DNA of 64,000 nucleotides from Pseudomonas oleovorans subsp. oleovorans (GTDB lineage: Bacteria > Pseudomonadota > Gammaproteobacteria > Pseudomonadales > Pseudomonadaceae). Numbering within the stretch: the stretch's first letter is position 1; every line of letters begins with the position of its first letter. The notes beneath the pieces were generated by a model. The model was given only the letters and a program-made list of their open reading frames with translations, did no database searches and was not told the origin of the DNA. Of this stretch, positions 35,301-43,831 are shown piece by piece. Both the position numbers and the translations under genes were made by a program. The DNA lies in NCBI RefSeq assembly GCF_002197815.1, contig NZ_NIUB01000019.1, positions 30,063 through 94,062 on the forward strand, written 5' to 3'.

Positions 35301-36267
35301 GATCAAGCGCGGCACCTTCGTCGTGCCGACCCTGATCGAGCTGGACAGCTTCGACGAGCTCAAGCGCGAGATCTTCGGCCCGGTGCTGCACGTGGTGCGC
35401 TACCAGCGCGCGGACCTGGGCAAGCTGCTGCAGCAGATCAACGACAGCGGCTACGGCCTGACCCTCGGCGTGCACACGCGCATCGACGAGACCATCGCCC
35501 AGGTGGTCGGCACGGCCAAGGTCGGCAACCTGTATGTGAACCGCAACATGGTCGGCGCCGTGGTCGGCGTGCAGCCGTTCGGCGGTGAAGGCCTGTCCGG
35601 TACCGGCCCGAAAGCCGGTGGCCCGCTCTACCTCTATCGTCTGCTCTCGACTCGCCCGCAGGAAGCCGTCGCCCAGTACCTGCAACAGGCCGAGGTGCAG
35701 GCCCTGCCGGTTCCGGCCGAACTGGACAAAGTGCGCAGCGCCTTCGCCGAATGGGCAGCCAAGCAGGAGCCGGCCATCGCCGCGCTGTTCGAGCGCTACC
35801 GTGCGCTGTCGCAGAGCTACAGCAGCCACACGCTGACCGGCCCGACCGGCGAGCGCAACAGCTACACCCTGCTGCCGCGCGAGCAGGTGCTGAACCTGGC
35901 CGACGAGCGCAGCGACCTGCTGGCCCAGTTGGCCGCCACCCTCGCCGTGGGCAGCAAGGCGATCTGGCTGGACAGCCAGCGCGCACTGCATGCCGAACTG
36001 CCGAAGGAGGTGCAGAAGCACATCCAGCTGGTGGCCGACTGGAACAGCGTCGACGTGGCGCTGGACGCCATCCTCCATCACGGCGACTCCGACCAGTTGC
36101 GCGCAGTCAGCGAGCAGGCGGCGCAGCGCAAGGGCGCCATCGTCGGTGTACACGGCCTGAACAAGGGCGAGACCGACATCGCCCTGGAACGTCTGCTGGT
36201 GGAACACGCCCTGAGCGTCAACACTGCGGCGGCTGGCGGTAACGCCAGCCTGATGACCATCGGCTGA
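32332..36267 (+). CDS. putA: Trifunctional PutA: regulator, proline dehydrogenase and P5C dehydrogenase
   Basis: 1311 residues, full length. Residues 1-47 (TTTLGVKLDDATRERLKKAA onward) form the DNA-binding ribbon-helix-helix. The FAD proline dehydrogenase barrel spans about 190-560 (CPYVIDYVIDLAKRSRH, MIRLVKGAYWDSEIK). The aldehyde dehydrogenase spans about 590-1100, with the catalytic Glu in LIAETGGLNAM (about 880) and catalytic Cys in SAGQRCSALRV (about 915). It oxidises proline to glutamate at the membrane, and without proline the N-terminus represses put genes. The C-terminal ALDH-like region completes the tunnel. GCAGGATT precedes ATG. putP is not in the window. Confidence 0.97.
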   Translation: MATTTLGVKLDDATRERLKKAAAQIDRTPHWMIKQAIFNYLEQVESGLTPAEHAGLAAAAGEEALESLTEQGLQVFLDFAESILPQSVLRAAITSAYRRPETEMVPMLLEQARLNKEQAEASQKLALGIAEKLRNQKNASGRQGLVQGLLQEFSLSSQEGVALMCLAEALLRIPDKATRDALIRDKIANGNWSQHLGQSPSMFVNAASWGLLITGKLVSTHTEAGMTSALNRIIGKSGEPVIRKGVDMAMRLMGEQFVTGETIAEALANASNLEAKGFRYSYDMLGEAALTEEDAKRYLASYEQAIHAIGKASHGRGIYEGPGISIKLSALHPRYSRAQYERVMDELYPTLLGLTQLAKQYDIGLNIDAEEADRLELSLDLLERLCFEPSLAGWNGIGFVIQAYQKRCPYVIDYVIDLAKRSRHRLMIRLVKGAYWDSEIKLAQVGGLEGYPVYTRKPYTDLSYIACARKLLAAPEAIYPQFATHNAHSLSAIYHLAGQNYYPGQYEFQCLHGMGEPLYEQVVGKIADGKLNRPCRIYAPVGSHETLLAYLVRRLLENGANTSFVNRIADHSISLKDLVLDPVLQVEQMAAQEGTLGLPHPRIPLPRDLYGKQRVNSAGLDLANEHRLGSLSSALLSSTNNVYVAGPILGCDTPTPGPAEPVRNPADHRDLVGHVREASVKDVDSAILCALASGQIWQSTLPAERAAVLERAADLMEAELQQLMGLLVRESGKTFANAIAEVREAVDFLRYYAIQARSFSNDSHRPLGPVVCISPWNFPLAIFTGQVAAALAAGNTVLAKPAEQTPLIAAQAVRILREAGVPAGAVQLLPGRGETVGARLVGDERVRGVLFTGSTEVAGILQRNIAGRLDAQGRTIPLIAETGGLNAMIVDSSALTEQVVMDVIASAFDSAGQRCSALRVLCVQDDVADRVLTMLKGAMAEYTLGNPERLNTDIGPVIDAEAKAGIDTHIAKLREKGRKVTQLARVNGDEIKRGTFVVPTLIELDSFDELKREIFGPVLHVVRYQRADLGKLLQQINDSGYGLTLGVHTRIDETIAQVVGTAKVGNLYVNRNMVGAVVGVQPFGGEGLSGTGPKAGGPLYLYRLLSTRPQEAVAQYLQQAEVQALPVPAELDKVRSAFAEWAAKQEPAIAALFERYRALSQSYSSHTLTGPTGERNSYTLLPREQVLNLADERSDLLAQLAATLAVGSKAIWLDSQRALHAELPKEVQKHIQLVADWNSVDVALDAILHHGDSDQLRAVSEQAAQRKGAIVGVHGLNKGETDIALERLLVEHALSVNTAAAGGNASLMTIG

Positions 36268-36309
36268 TCGCAGCCGATAACGGCGTGGAAAGCTGACTGA
36301 AAGCTTTCC
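36259..36309 (+). terminator. Paired stem-loops at the end of putA
   Basis: ATCGGCT/AGCCGAT (36259-36278) overlaps the putA stop, and GGAAAGCT/AGCTTTCC (36287-36309) follows with a 7-base loop. Neither has a clear T run, so termination is probable but not certain. Confidence 0.5.
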
Positions 36310-36582
36310 GCGGCATGCTGTACCCACACGGCGCAACTGCCTGCAGGGGCTACCCGCCCGGCGCCGTGTTCTCTCCTCCTGACCTTAGGGTCTGCGCCAG
36401 CCTACCCGGCAGGCGCTTCGGGCGGGGCCAAACGCCCCGTTCGTTCCCTCCCTCCTCGCTATTCCATCTCGCCTGGCCATCATTGCGTAACGAAAAGTTC
36501 GGACTATGGTGTCAGTCGGAGCTGCAGTCCTGATGCTCGTCAGGGGCTCGACAACGCTTAAGGAATGGATGTGCGTTGACGA
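36310..36582. other. Gene-poor spacer upstream of arcD
   Basis: No convincing gene or repeat seen. The short frames here lack ribosome sites and family resemblance. The region probably carries the remaining upstream activation sequences of the arginine deiminase operon. Confidence 0.4.
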
Positions 36583-36610
36583 ATCCTGACCTATTGATTC
36601 AGGTCAGGAT
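36583..36610. promoter_or_regulatory. Long palindrome with an ANR/FNR-like site upstream of arcD
   Basis: ATCCTGACCT (36583-36592) and AGGTCAGGAT (36601-36610) are perfect 10-base inverted repeats with an 8-base spacer. The spacer and right arm contain TTGAT-N4-GTCAG (36594-36607), a degenerate FNR/ANR box. arc operons of Pseudomonas are activated by ANR at low oxygen. It lies 60-87 bases before arcD. Confidence 0.5.
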
Positions 36611-36669
36611 GCAGTGCTCGCCAAACGCGCTCAATGCCTATGTCCACTCGTGACACGGAGGTAATTAAG

Positions 36670-38097
36670 ATGTCTGATTCGACGCAAAAACTCCGCCTTG
36701 GCGCGCTGATCGCGCTGGTCGTCGGCTCCATGGTCGGCGGCGGTATCTTCTCGCTACCCCAGAACATCGCCGCCAGCGCCAGCGCCGGCGCCACCCTGAT
36801 CGGCTGGCTGATCACCGGGGTCGGCATGCTGACCCTGGCCTTCGTGTTCCAGTCCCTGGCTAACCGCAAGCCCGAACTCGACGGCGGGGTGTACGCCTAG
36901 GCCAAGGCCGGTTTCGGCGACTACATGGGTTTTTCCTCAGCCTGGGGCTACTGGATCAGCGCCTGGATCGGCAACGTCAGCTACATGGTGCTGCTGTTTT
37001 CCACTTTGGGTTACTTCTTCCCGGTGTTCGGCGAAGGCAACACCCTGCCGGCGGTGATCGGCGCCTCGGTGCTGCTCTGGCTGCTGCACTTTCTGGTGCT
37101 ACGCGGGATCAAGGAAGCGGCCTTTATCAACACCGTGACCACCATCGCCAAGATGCTGCCGCTGGCGCTGTTCATCTGCATCGCCGCCATCGCCTTCAAG
37201 ATGGACGTGTTCACCGCGGACTTCTGGGGCCGTGGCAACAGCGAACTGGGCAGCGTGATGGATCAGGTGCGCAACATGATGCTGGTCACCGTCTGGGTGT
37301 TCATCGGCATCGAAGGCGCGAGCATCTTCTCCGCCCGTGCCGAGAAGCGCAGCGATGTCGGCAAGGCCACGGTGATCGGTTTCGTCGGCGTGCTTCTGCT
37401 GCTGGTGCTGGTCAACGTCCTGTCCCAGGGCATCATGACCCAGGCCGAACTGGCCGGGCTGAAAAACCCGTCCATGGCCGGCGTGCTGGAGCAGGTGGTC
37501 GGCCCCTGGGGCGCGCAACTGATCTCCATCGGCCTGATCGTCTCGCTGGCAGGCGCCTTGCTGTCGTGGACGCTGCTGTGCGCGGAGATTCTCTTCGCCA
37601 GCGCCCGCGACCACACCATGCCCGAGTTCCTGCGCAAGGAGAACGCCAACCACGTCCCGGCCAATGCGCTGTGGCTGTCCAACGGGCTGATCCAGCTGTT
37701 CCTGATCATCACCCTGTTCAACGCTTCCACCTACCTCAGCCTGCTGTACCTGGCCACCTCGATGATCCTCGTGCCCTACTTCTGGTCCAGCGCCTACGCG
37801 GTATTGCTGGCGGTACGTGGCGAGACCTACAAGAACGCCGGCGGCGAGCGCAACAAGGACTTGCTGATCGCGGCCATCTCCACCCTGTACGCGGTCTGGC
37901 TGGTGTATGCCGCTGGCGTGCAGTACCTGCTGCTCTCCGCGCTGCTCTACGCCCCTGGCGCGATTCTCTTCGCCAAGGCCAAGCGCGAGCTGGGTCAACC
38001 CATTTTCACCGGCCTCGAAAAACTGATTTTCGTCGCCGTGCTGATCGGTGCCGCCATCGCCGCCTACGGGCTGTATGACGGCTTCCTGAGTCTGTAA
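36670..38097 (+). pseudogene. arcD: Arginine/ornithine antiporter gene interrupted by an in-frame TAG
   Basis: One frame of 476 codons from ATG 36670 (GGAGG at 36656-36660) encodes a typical ArcD antiporter of about a dozen membrane segments ([20 protein letters not shown] at the start). Codon 77 is TAG (36898-36900), in the context GVYA-stop-AKAGFGDYMGF. Homologues have Tyr there (GVYAYAKAGFG), so TAC-to-TAG is the likely change. No other disruption was seen. Readthrough, a suppressor tRNA, a downstream restart or sequencing error are possible; without them the antiporter is truncated after the second membrane segment. arcABC downstream are intact, so the operon could still make enzymes but lack arginine exchange. 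Confidence 0.88.
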
Positions 38098-38112
38098 GAG
38101 AAGGAGTTCGAC

Positions 38113-39363
38113 ATGTCCAAGAAGCCCCTCGGCGTTCATTCCGAAGCCGGCAAACTGCACAAGGTGATGGTCTGTTCGCCAGGCCTGGCCCACCTGCGCC
38201 TGACCCCAGCCAACTGCGATGAACTGCTGTTCGACGATGTGATCTGGGTATCCCAGGCCAAACGCGACCACTTCGACTTCATGACCAAGATGCGTGAACG
38301 CGGCGTCGAAGTGGTGGAGATGCACAACCTGCTCGAAGAGACCGTGCGCGACCCGCAAGCCCTGAAGTGGATTCTCGACCGCAAAATCACCGCCAACAGC
38401 GTCGGCCTTGGCCTGCTGACAGAGGTGCGTGATTTCGTCGAATCCCTGGAGCCACGGCGCATCGCCGAGTTCCTCATCGGCGGCGTGTCCGGCGCCGACC
38501 TGGCCAGGCACAAGGACTCCGAGGCGGCGAAGATGTTCAACGCCTACCTCGGCGAAGCCAGCTTCATCTTCCCGCCGCTTCCCAACACCCAGTTCACCCG
38601 CGACACCACCTGCTGGATCTACGGTGGCGTCACCCTCAATCCCATGTACTGGCCAGCACGCCGCCAGGAAACCCTGCTCACCACCGCGATCTACAAATTC
38701 CACCCGGACTTCGCCGAGGAACGCTTCGACATCTGGTACGGCGACCCGGATCAGGACCATGGCTCGGCCACCCTGGAAGGCGGCGACGTGATGCCCATTG
38801 GCAACGGCACCGTGCTGATCGGCATGGGCGAACGCAGCTCGCACCAGGCCATCGGCCAGGTGGCCCGTGCGCTGTTCGCCAAGGGCGCGGCAGACAAGGT
38901 CATCGTTGCCGGCCTAGGCCGCTCCCGTGCAGCCATGCACCTGGACACCGTATTCAGCTTCTGCGACCGCGACCTGGTGACCATCTTCCCGGAAGTGGCC
39001 AACTCCATCGTGCCCTTCACCCTGCGCCCGGACGAGAGCCGCCCAGGCGGCATCGACGTACGCCGCGAGGACAAACCCTTCGTCGAGGTGGTCGCCGAAT
39101 CCCTCAACCTGAAAAAACTGCGTGTAGTGGAAACCGGTGGCGACGCCTACGAGGCCGAACGCGAGCAGTGGGACGACGGCAACAACGTGGTCTGCCTGGA
39201 ACCCGGCGTGGTCATCGGCTACGACCGCAACACCTACACCAACACCCTGCTGCGCAAGGCCGGCGTCGAGGTCATCACCATCAGCGCCAGCGAACTGGGA
39301 CGCGGCCGTGGCGGCGGCCACTGCATGACCTGTCCGATCATCCGCGACCCCATCGATTACTGA
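38113..39363 (+). CDS. arcA: Arginine deiminase
   Basis: 416 residues. [18 protein letters not shown] and [20 protein letters not shown] are conserved substrate-pocket motifs. The nucleophilic Cys is in [10 protein letters not shown], at about residue 404. It hydrolyses arginine to citrulline and ammonia in the cytoplasm, the first step of the ADI pathway. AAGGAG sits just upstream, 15 bases after the arcD stop, so its translation may be affected by the arcD amber through polarity. Confidence 0.97.
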   Translation: MSKKPLGVHSEAGKLHKVMVCSPGLAHLRLTPANCDELLFDDVIWVSQAKRDHFDFMTKMRERGVEVVEMHNLLEETVRDPQALKWILDRKITANSVGLGLLTEVRDFVESLEPRRIAEFLIGGVSGADLARHKDSEAAKMFNAYLGEASFIFPPLPNTQFTRDTTCWIYGGVTLNPMYWPARRQETLLTTAIYKFHPDFAEERFDIWYGDPDQDHGSATLEGGDVMPIGNGTVLIGMGERSSHQAIGQVARALFAKGAADKVIVAGLGRSRAAMHLDTVFSFCDRDLVTIFPEVANSIVPFTLRPDESRPGGIDVRREDKPFVEVVAESLNLKKLRVVETGGDAYEAEREQWDDGNNVVCLEPGVVIGYDRNTYTNTLLRKAGVEVITISASELGRGRGGGHCMTCPIIRDPIDY

Positions 39364-39375
39364 TCACCCAACCCA

Positions 39376-39411
39376 CCCCTCTCCCCCCGGGAGAGGGCCG
39401 GGGGTGAGGGG
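39376..39411. repeat. CCCTCTCCC/GGGAGAGGG hairpin between arcA and arcB
   Basis: Nine-base arms CCCTCTCCC (39377-39385) and GGGAGAGGG (39389-39397) with a GGGGTGAGGGG extension. The sequence type is common as an interspersed hairpin in proteobacteria. In this operon it could tune transcript stability between arcA and arcB. Confidence 0.7.
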
Positions 39412-39447
39412 CGTCCCTCGCACAGCATTCTCAACGGAGAAAGAATC

Positions 39448-40458
39448 ATGGCGTTCAACATGCACAACCGCCACCTGCTCAGCCTGATGCACCATAGCAC
39501 CCGCGAGCTGCGTTACCTGCTCGACCTGTCACGCGACCTCAAACGCGCCAAGTACACCGGCACCGAGCAGCAGCACCTGACCCGCAAGAACATCGCGCTG
39601 ATCTTCGAGAAGACTTCGACCCGCACCCGCTGCGCCTTCGAGGTGGCCGCCTACGACCAGGGCGCCAACGTCACCTACATCGACCCCAACTCCTCGCAGA
39701 TCGGCCACAAGGAAACCATGAAGGACACTGCCCGCGTACTCGGGCGCATGTATGACGCCATCGAGTACCGCGGCTTCAAGCAGGAGATCGTCGAGGAGCT
39801 GGCCACCTATGCCGGCGTGCCGGTGTTCAACGGCCTGACCAACGAGTACCACCCGACGCAGATGCTCGCCGACGTGCTGACCATGCGTGAACACAGTGAC
39901 AAGCCGCTGCACGACATTGCCTACGCCTACCTGGGTGACGCGCGCAACAACATGGGCAACTCGCTGCTGCTGATCGGCGCCAAGCTCGGCATGGACGTGC
40001 GCATCGCCGCGCCCAAAGCGCTGTGGCCCAGCGAGAAACACGTCGCCGCCTGCCGAAAATTCGCCGAGGAAAGCGGCGCACGCATCCTGCTCACCGAAGA
40101 CCCGAAGGAGGCGGTCAAGGGCGTCGACTTCGTCCATACCGACGTCTGGGTGTCCATGGGCGAGCCGGTGGAAGCCTGGGGCGAACGCATCCAGGAGCTA
40201 CTGCCCTATCAGGTCAATGCCGAGATCATGAAGGCCGCCGGCAACCCACGGGTGAAGTTCATGCACTGCCTGCCGGCCTTCCACAACAGCGAGACCAAGG
40301 TCGGCAAGCAGATCGCCGAGCAGTATCCGCACCTGAAGAACGGCATCGAGGTCACCGAAGACGTGTTCGAGTCGCCGTGGAATATCGCCTTCGAGCAGGC
40401 GGAAAACCGCATGCACACCATCAAGGCCATTCTGGTGGCGACCCTGGCAGACATCTGA
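39448..40458 (+). CDS. arcB: Catabolic ornithine carbamoyltransferase
   Basis: 336 residues. [12 protein letters not shown] (about residue 55-66) binds carbamoyl phosphate, and HCLPAFH near residue 275 contains the substrate-ligand Cys. It phosphorolyses citrulline to ornithine and carbamoyl phosphate. The position between arcA and arcC identifies the catabolic form. The start is preceded by GGAGAAAG. Confidence 0.97.
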   Translation: MAFNMHNRHLLSLMHHSTRELRYLLDLSRDLKRAKYTGTEQQHLTRKNIALIFEKTSTRTRCAFEVAAYDQGANVTYIDPNSSQIGHKETMKDTARVLGRMYDAIEYRGFKQEIVEELATYAGVPVFNGLTNEYHPTQMLADVLTMREHSDKPLHDIAYAYLGDARNNMGNSLLLIGAKLGMDVRIAAPKALWPSEKHVAACRKFAEESGARILLTEDPKEAVKGVDFVHTDVWVSMGEPVEAWGERIQELLPYQVNAEIMKAAGNPRVKFMHCLPAFHNSETKVGKQIAEQYPHLKNGIEVTEDVFESPWNIAFEQAENRMHTIKAILVATLADI

Positions 40459-40468
40459 GTATTGCCCT

Positions 40469-40528
40469 GTAGGAGCCGGCTTGCCGGCGATCCACTGGCA
40501 ACAGCGTCGCCGGCAAGCCAGCTCCTAC
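40469..40528. repeat. Palindromic repeat, family B (CCGGCTTGCCGG type)
   Basis: GTAGGAGCCGGCTTGCCGGC and the mirror CGCCGGCAAGCCAGCTCCTAC minus its first base, with a 15-base loop. It lies between arcB and arcC. A near-identical copy is at 50959-51017. Confidence 0.88.
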
Positions 40529-40569
40529 GCGAAGTCAGGCGCCCAGGCGCCTCGAACAAGGAGAACACC

Positions 40570-41496
40570 ATGCGACTCGTCATCGCCTTGGGCGGCAACG
40601 CCCTGCTTCGTCGCGGCGAAGCCATGACTGCGGAAAATCAACGAGAGAACGTACGTATCGCCTGCGAGCAGATCGCCAAGGTGGCACCCGGTAAAGAGCT
40701 GGTGATCGCTCACGGCAACGGCCCGCAAGTCGGCCTGCTGGCCCTGCAGGGTAACGCCTATGATGCGGCTAACCCTTACCCACTGGACGTACTCGGCGCA
40801 GAGACCGAAGGCATGATCGGTTACATGATCGAACAGGAGCTGGGCAACCTGCTGCCGTTCGAAGTACCCTTCGCCACCCTGCTCACCCAGGTGGAAGTGG
40901 ACAGCGCCGACCCGGCATTCAAGAAACCGAGCAAACCCATCGGCCCGCTCTACAGCAAAGAGGAGGCCGAACGCCTGGCCGCCGAAAAAGGCTGGAGTAT
41001 CGCCCCGGACGGCGACAAGTTCCGCCGCGTGGTGGCCAGCCCGCGCCCGCAGCGCATCTTCGAAATTCGCCCGATCAAATGGCTGCTGGAAAAGGGCAGC
41101 GTGGTGATCTGCGCCGGTGGCGGTGGCATCCCGACCATGTACGACGGCAACCAACTGCGCGGCGTCGAAGCGGTGATCGACAAGGACCTGTGCTCGGCGC
41201 TGCTGGCCGAACAGCTCAATGCCGACCTGCTGGTGATCGCCACCGATGTCGACGCTGCCTATGTCGACTGGGGCAAACCCACGCAGAAACCCATCGCCGA
41301 AGCTCATCCCGACGCCATCGAAACGCTCGGCTTCGCCGCCGGCTCCATGGGTCCGAAAGTGCAGGCCGCCTGCGAGTTCGCCCGCAATACCGGCCGCAGC
41401 GCAGTGATCGGTTCGCTGGAAAATATCGAAGCCATCGTCCAGGGTCGTTCAGGCACGCGCATCAGCCTGGACTGCAAGGGCATCGTCTATCGCTGA
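40570..41496 (+). CDS. arcC: Carbamate kinase
   Basis: 308 residues from ATG 40570 with AAGGAGAA seven bases before it. [20 protein letters not shown] is the amino-acid-kinase glycine-rich N-terminus, and [11 protein letters not shown] and [13 protein letters not shown] match carbamate kinase. It converts carbamoyl phosphate and ADP to ATP, ammonia and CO2. It completes the ADI operon; a family B hairpin separates it from arcB. Confidence 0.96.
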   Translation: MRLVIALGGNALLRRGEAMTAENQRENVRIACEQIAKVAPGKELVIAHGNGPQVGLLALQGNAYDAANPYPLDVLGAETEGMIGYMIEQELGNLLPFEVPFATLLTQVEVDSADPAFKKPSKPIGPLYSKEEAERLAAEKGWSIAPDGDKFRRVVASPRPQRIFEIRPIKWLLEKGSVVICAGGGGIPTMYDGNQLRGVEAVIDKDLCSALLAEQLNADLLVIATDVDAAYVDWGKPTQKPIAEAHPDAIETLGFAAGSMGPKVQAACEFARNTGRSAVIGSLENIEAIVQGRSGTRISLDCKGIVYR

Positions 41497-41508
41497 GAGG
41501 GCACGATC

Positions 41509-41874
41509 ATGTTCACCGCCGGTCACCTGCACCGCGACAATAACGACCGCCCCGAGCACATGCGCCTGCTGCCGCCCTTCTCGGTGGACTTCTACTACGA
41601 AGTCCGCAAGGACCCGGAGCAGGGGCCGATGCTGCACATGCGCCTGGTCGGCGAGGTGGACGGCAAGCACTTCGAGGAGGAATTCGAACTGCATCGCGAC
41701 GTCGCCTTCAACTTCGCCAGCGTCGCCACCCGCATCGCCGCCCGCCATGGCCTGCCCCCCAACGCCAGCCCGGTGATGCGCGGCCACGACGAATACGACA
41801 AGGTATTCGCCGACATCCGCAGCAAACTCAACGCCCAACCGGGCGAGCCGGTAAATCTCGACCACATCCTATGA
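41509..41874 (+). CDS. DUF5064-type conserved hypothetical protein
   Basis: 121 residues starting 13 bases after arcC, so probably in the arc transcript. MFTAGHLHRDNNDRPEHMRL and VDFYYEVRKDPEQGPMLHMR resemble the pseudomonad DUF5064 family of unknown function. Soluble, no membrane segment or cofactor motif. Position after arcC may be coincidental. Confidence 0.7.
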   Translation: MFTAGHLHRDNNDRPEHMRLLPPFSVDFYYEVRKDPEQGPMLHMRLVGEVDGKHFEEEFELHRDVAFNFASVATRIAARHGLPPNASPVMRGHDEYDKVFADIRSKLNAQPGEPVNLDHIL

Positions 41875-41877
41875 CGT

Positions 41878-41932
41878 AGCCCAATGAGATGAAATCCGGG
41901 GCTCTCGCTCATTTCCCGGATTGCATTGGGCT
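41878..41932. repeat. Palindromic repeat, family D copy after the arc operon
   Basis: AGCCCAATG...ATCCGGG and CCCGGAT...CATTGGGCT form nested inverted arms. It follows the last gene of the operon by four bases and may terminate it. A related copy is at 20985-21043. Confidence 0.75.
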
Positions 41933-42060
41933 GCGCGCTGAAACGGCTATTTATCGTCACTCCCGCGAAGGCGGGCATAACGGTTTTTTCAGATGCGATC
42001 GTTCAATTTAAGTAACCGCCTGACGCTCGACCAGCACGACCCCGCGCGCCCTACTAGTTC

Positions 42061-42327
42061 TCAGGCCTGCATGGTCCAGCCATGCACCCCCATCGCCGTC
42101 TGACGCCCTGCCTCCGAGCGGGTCAGGTGCGGATGGCAGGTCAGCGCGACGTCCTCGACCGAGGCGGAGAATTCCATGGCCACGCAATACTCGCCGATCA
42201 GTTGACCTACACTTGGGCCGATCATGTGCACGCCGAGAATCTGGTCGGTATTGGCGTCGGCGAGGATCTTCACGAAACCTTCGGTCTCGTGGTTGATCTT
42301 CGCCCGACTGTTGGCGGTGAGCAGCAT
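42061..42327 (-). pseudogene. C-terminal remnant of dihydrolipoamide dehydrogenase
   Basis: Read leftward, [40 protein letters not shown] and [12 protein letters not shown] match the dimerisation domain of lipoamide dehydrogenase, including the catalytic His-x-His...Glu motif (HPH..SE). The FAD and NAD domains are absent. It is fused in frame to an MFS remnant at about 42327. About 88 residues remain of some 470. Confidence 0.85.
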
Positions 42328-42478
42328 ACGCATGCCGATCAGCACGTCGATGTTCGGCGCCAGCAGCATGCCCAGGGTCACCAGCAGATAGAGGCTCAAC
42401 CCGGCAAGCAGCACCGGACGGCGCCCGAGCCGCAACTGGCCAAGGCCAAAAGCGCCGACGAACAGCGACTGACGGCTA
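42328..42478 (-). pseudogene. MFS (Bcr/CflA-like) transporter remnant
   Basis: Upstream of the lpd remnant and in frame with it: [13 protein letters not shown] then [20 protein letters not shown]. This is the TM2-loop-TM3 region of a drug:H+ antiporter. The loop is shortened (the usual GPLSDR-type residues before GRRPVLL are missing). The rest of the transporter is gone. Confidence 0.75.
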
Positions 42479-42540
42479 CTTATATTTCGACCACAATATG
42501 AAACATTGAATACCGAGCATCATATTTATCTGGAGCCTGC

Positions 42541-43110
42541 ATGACCGCCTTATCCAGAGATGCCCGACTCGCCACCTGGATTGCCGAGGAGCAGGCCATT
42601 CGCAACCAACTCGCCGCCCCGGGCATCCTCAGCCTGGCGGAGGTGGCCACCATGTCGCCGATGGATTTCTTCGACGGCATCGGCCGCGGCAACCTGCCCT
42701 CCCTGCCGATCAACGCAGTGCTCGACTTCACCCCGGTGCAATGGGCCAGCGGCCTGTTCGTCTTCCAGGGCACGCCAGATCAGCGCCACTACAACCCGCT
42801 GGGCAGCTTGCATGGCGGCTACATCGCCACACTCCGTGACTCCTGCATGGGTTGCGCCGTGCATACCCTGCTCAAGACGGGCCTGGCCTACACAACCGCG
42901 GACCTGCGGGTAAGCTACATCCGCGCGCTGCGCAGTGAAGCCGGTCCGGTACGCGCCGAAGGCCGCATCATCCATGTCGGCCGTTCCACCGCGCTGGCCG
43001 AAGCGCCGACTGTACGATGTCGACGAGCGCCTCTACGCGTCGCCTCCACCACTTGTCTTATTCTCGACATGAGCGCGCCGCGCCAGGACGGCGATGCAGG
43101 TGTAAGATGA
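42541..43110 (+). CDS. PaaI-like hot-dog thioesterase with a locally shifted reading frame
   Basis: 189 residues. LGSLHGGYIATLRDSCMGCA is the hot-dog helix with the active-site acid, and YTTADLRVSYIRALRSEAGP follows as expected. Residues about 156-168 read APTVRCRRAPLRV, unlike the family. In the +1 frame the same bases (43007-43042) read RLYDVDERLYAS, as expected for a PaaI-like thioesterase, and the original frame resumes with ASTTCLILD. A one-base gain near 43006 and a one-base loss near 43045 explain this. The enzyme may be impaired. It precedes a TetR gene that could regulate it. Confidence 0.72.
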   Translation: MTALSRDARLATWIAEEQAIRNQLAAPGILSLAEVATMSPMDFFDGIGRGNLPSLPINAVLDFTPVQWASGLFVFQGTPDQRHYNPLGSLHGGYIATLRDSCMGCAVHTLLKTGLAYTTADLRVSYIRALRSEAGPVRAEGRIIHVGRSTALAEAPTVRCRRAPLRVASTTCLILDMSAPRQDGDAGVR

Positions 43111-43139
43111 CAGCCAGCATCTGATAGACGAGAAAGCCC

Positions 43140-43706
43140 ATGCGCTATTCGGAAGACCACAAGGCCAAGACCCACCAACGCATCATCGAGGAGGCGGCCC
43201 TGCGCTTTCGCCGCGATGGCGTCGGCGCCACCGGCCTGCAACCGCTGATGAAGGCACTGGGCCTGACCCACGGCGGTTTCTATGCCCACTTCAAGTCCAA
43301 GGACGATCTGGTGGAAAACGCCCTGCGCCATGCGGTGGAGGAACTTTCCCGCAGCACCGAGGCGCTGGCCAAGGATGCCGAGGCACCGCTGCCACGCTTT
43401 ATTGCCAGCTACCTGTCCAGCGCGCATCGCGCCAACCCCGGCAGTGGCTGCCCGCTGCCGACCATGTCCGCCGAGCTGGGCCAACGTGGCGAGGCCAGCG
43501 AAACCACCGACGCCCTGGTGCGCGACCGTCTGGCCATGATCGAGGACAACCTCGGCGGTGACGATGCCGCCGAGCAGAGCGTACTGCTGCTCTCGAGCCT
43601 GGTCGGCGCCCTGCTGCTGTCGCGTAGCGTCAAGGACCCGGAGCTGTCCGACCGCCTGCTGAAAACGACCTGTCGCCTGCTGATCGAGCAGGCGCAGGAC
43701 GCGTAG
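43140..43706 (+). CDS. TetR-family repressor
   Basis: 188 residues. RIIEEAALRFRRDGVGATGL then LTHGGFYAHFKSKDDLVENA is the TetR DNA-binding domain with its helix-turn-helix. The C-terminal part is a ligand-binding helical bundle of the TetR_C_16-like type. It lies between the thioesterase and a decayed SDR gene, which are probable former targets. Confidence 0.86.
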   Translation: MRYSEDHKAKTHQRIIEEAALRFRRDGVGATGLQPLMKALGLTHGGFYAHFKSKDDLVENALRHAVEELSRSTEALAKDAEAPLPRFIASYLSSAHRANPGSGCPLPTMSAELGQRGEASETTDALVRDRLAMIEDNLGGDDAAEQSVLLLSSLVGALLLSRSVKDPELSDRLLKTTCRLLIEQAQDA

Positions 43707-43739
43707 TGACAAGGCTATGCCTGAGTTAACTGTGCACCC

Positions 43740-43786
43740 GTAGGAGCGGATTTATCCGCGAAATTCGCGGCTGAAGCCGCTCCTAC
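43740..43786. repeat. Palindromic repeat, family B (GGATTTATCC / GGCTGAAGCC type)
   Basis: GTAGGAGCGGATTTATCCGC and GCGGCTGAAGCCGCTCCTAC face each other with a short loop. It lies after the TetR gene. Confidence 0.85.
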
Positions 43787-43831
43787 ACCGTCACTCACGT
43801 GCACATAGCCAATAACGAGACTGCTTCGGAC

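Noticed and set aside
36898..36900. Programmed recoding (selenocysteine or pyrrolysine) at the arcD stop
   Set aside because: Selenocysteine uses TGA, and no pyrrolysine system is known in Pseudomonas; the expected residue is Tyr, so mutation or error is simpler.
37099..38844. Minus-strand frame opposite arcD-arcA
   Set aside because: Same codon-bias shadow; the plus strand encodes well-known antiporter and deiminase sequences.
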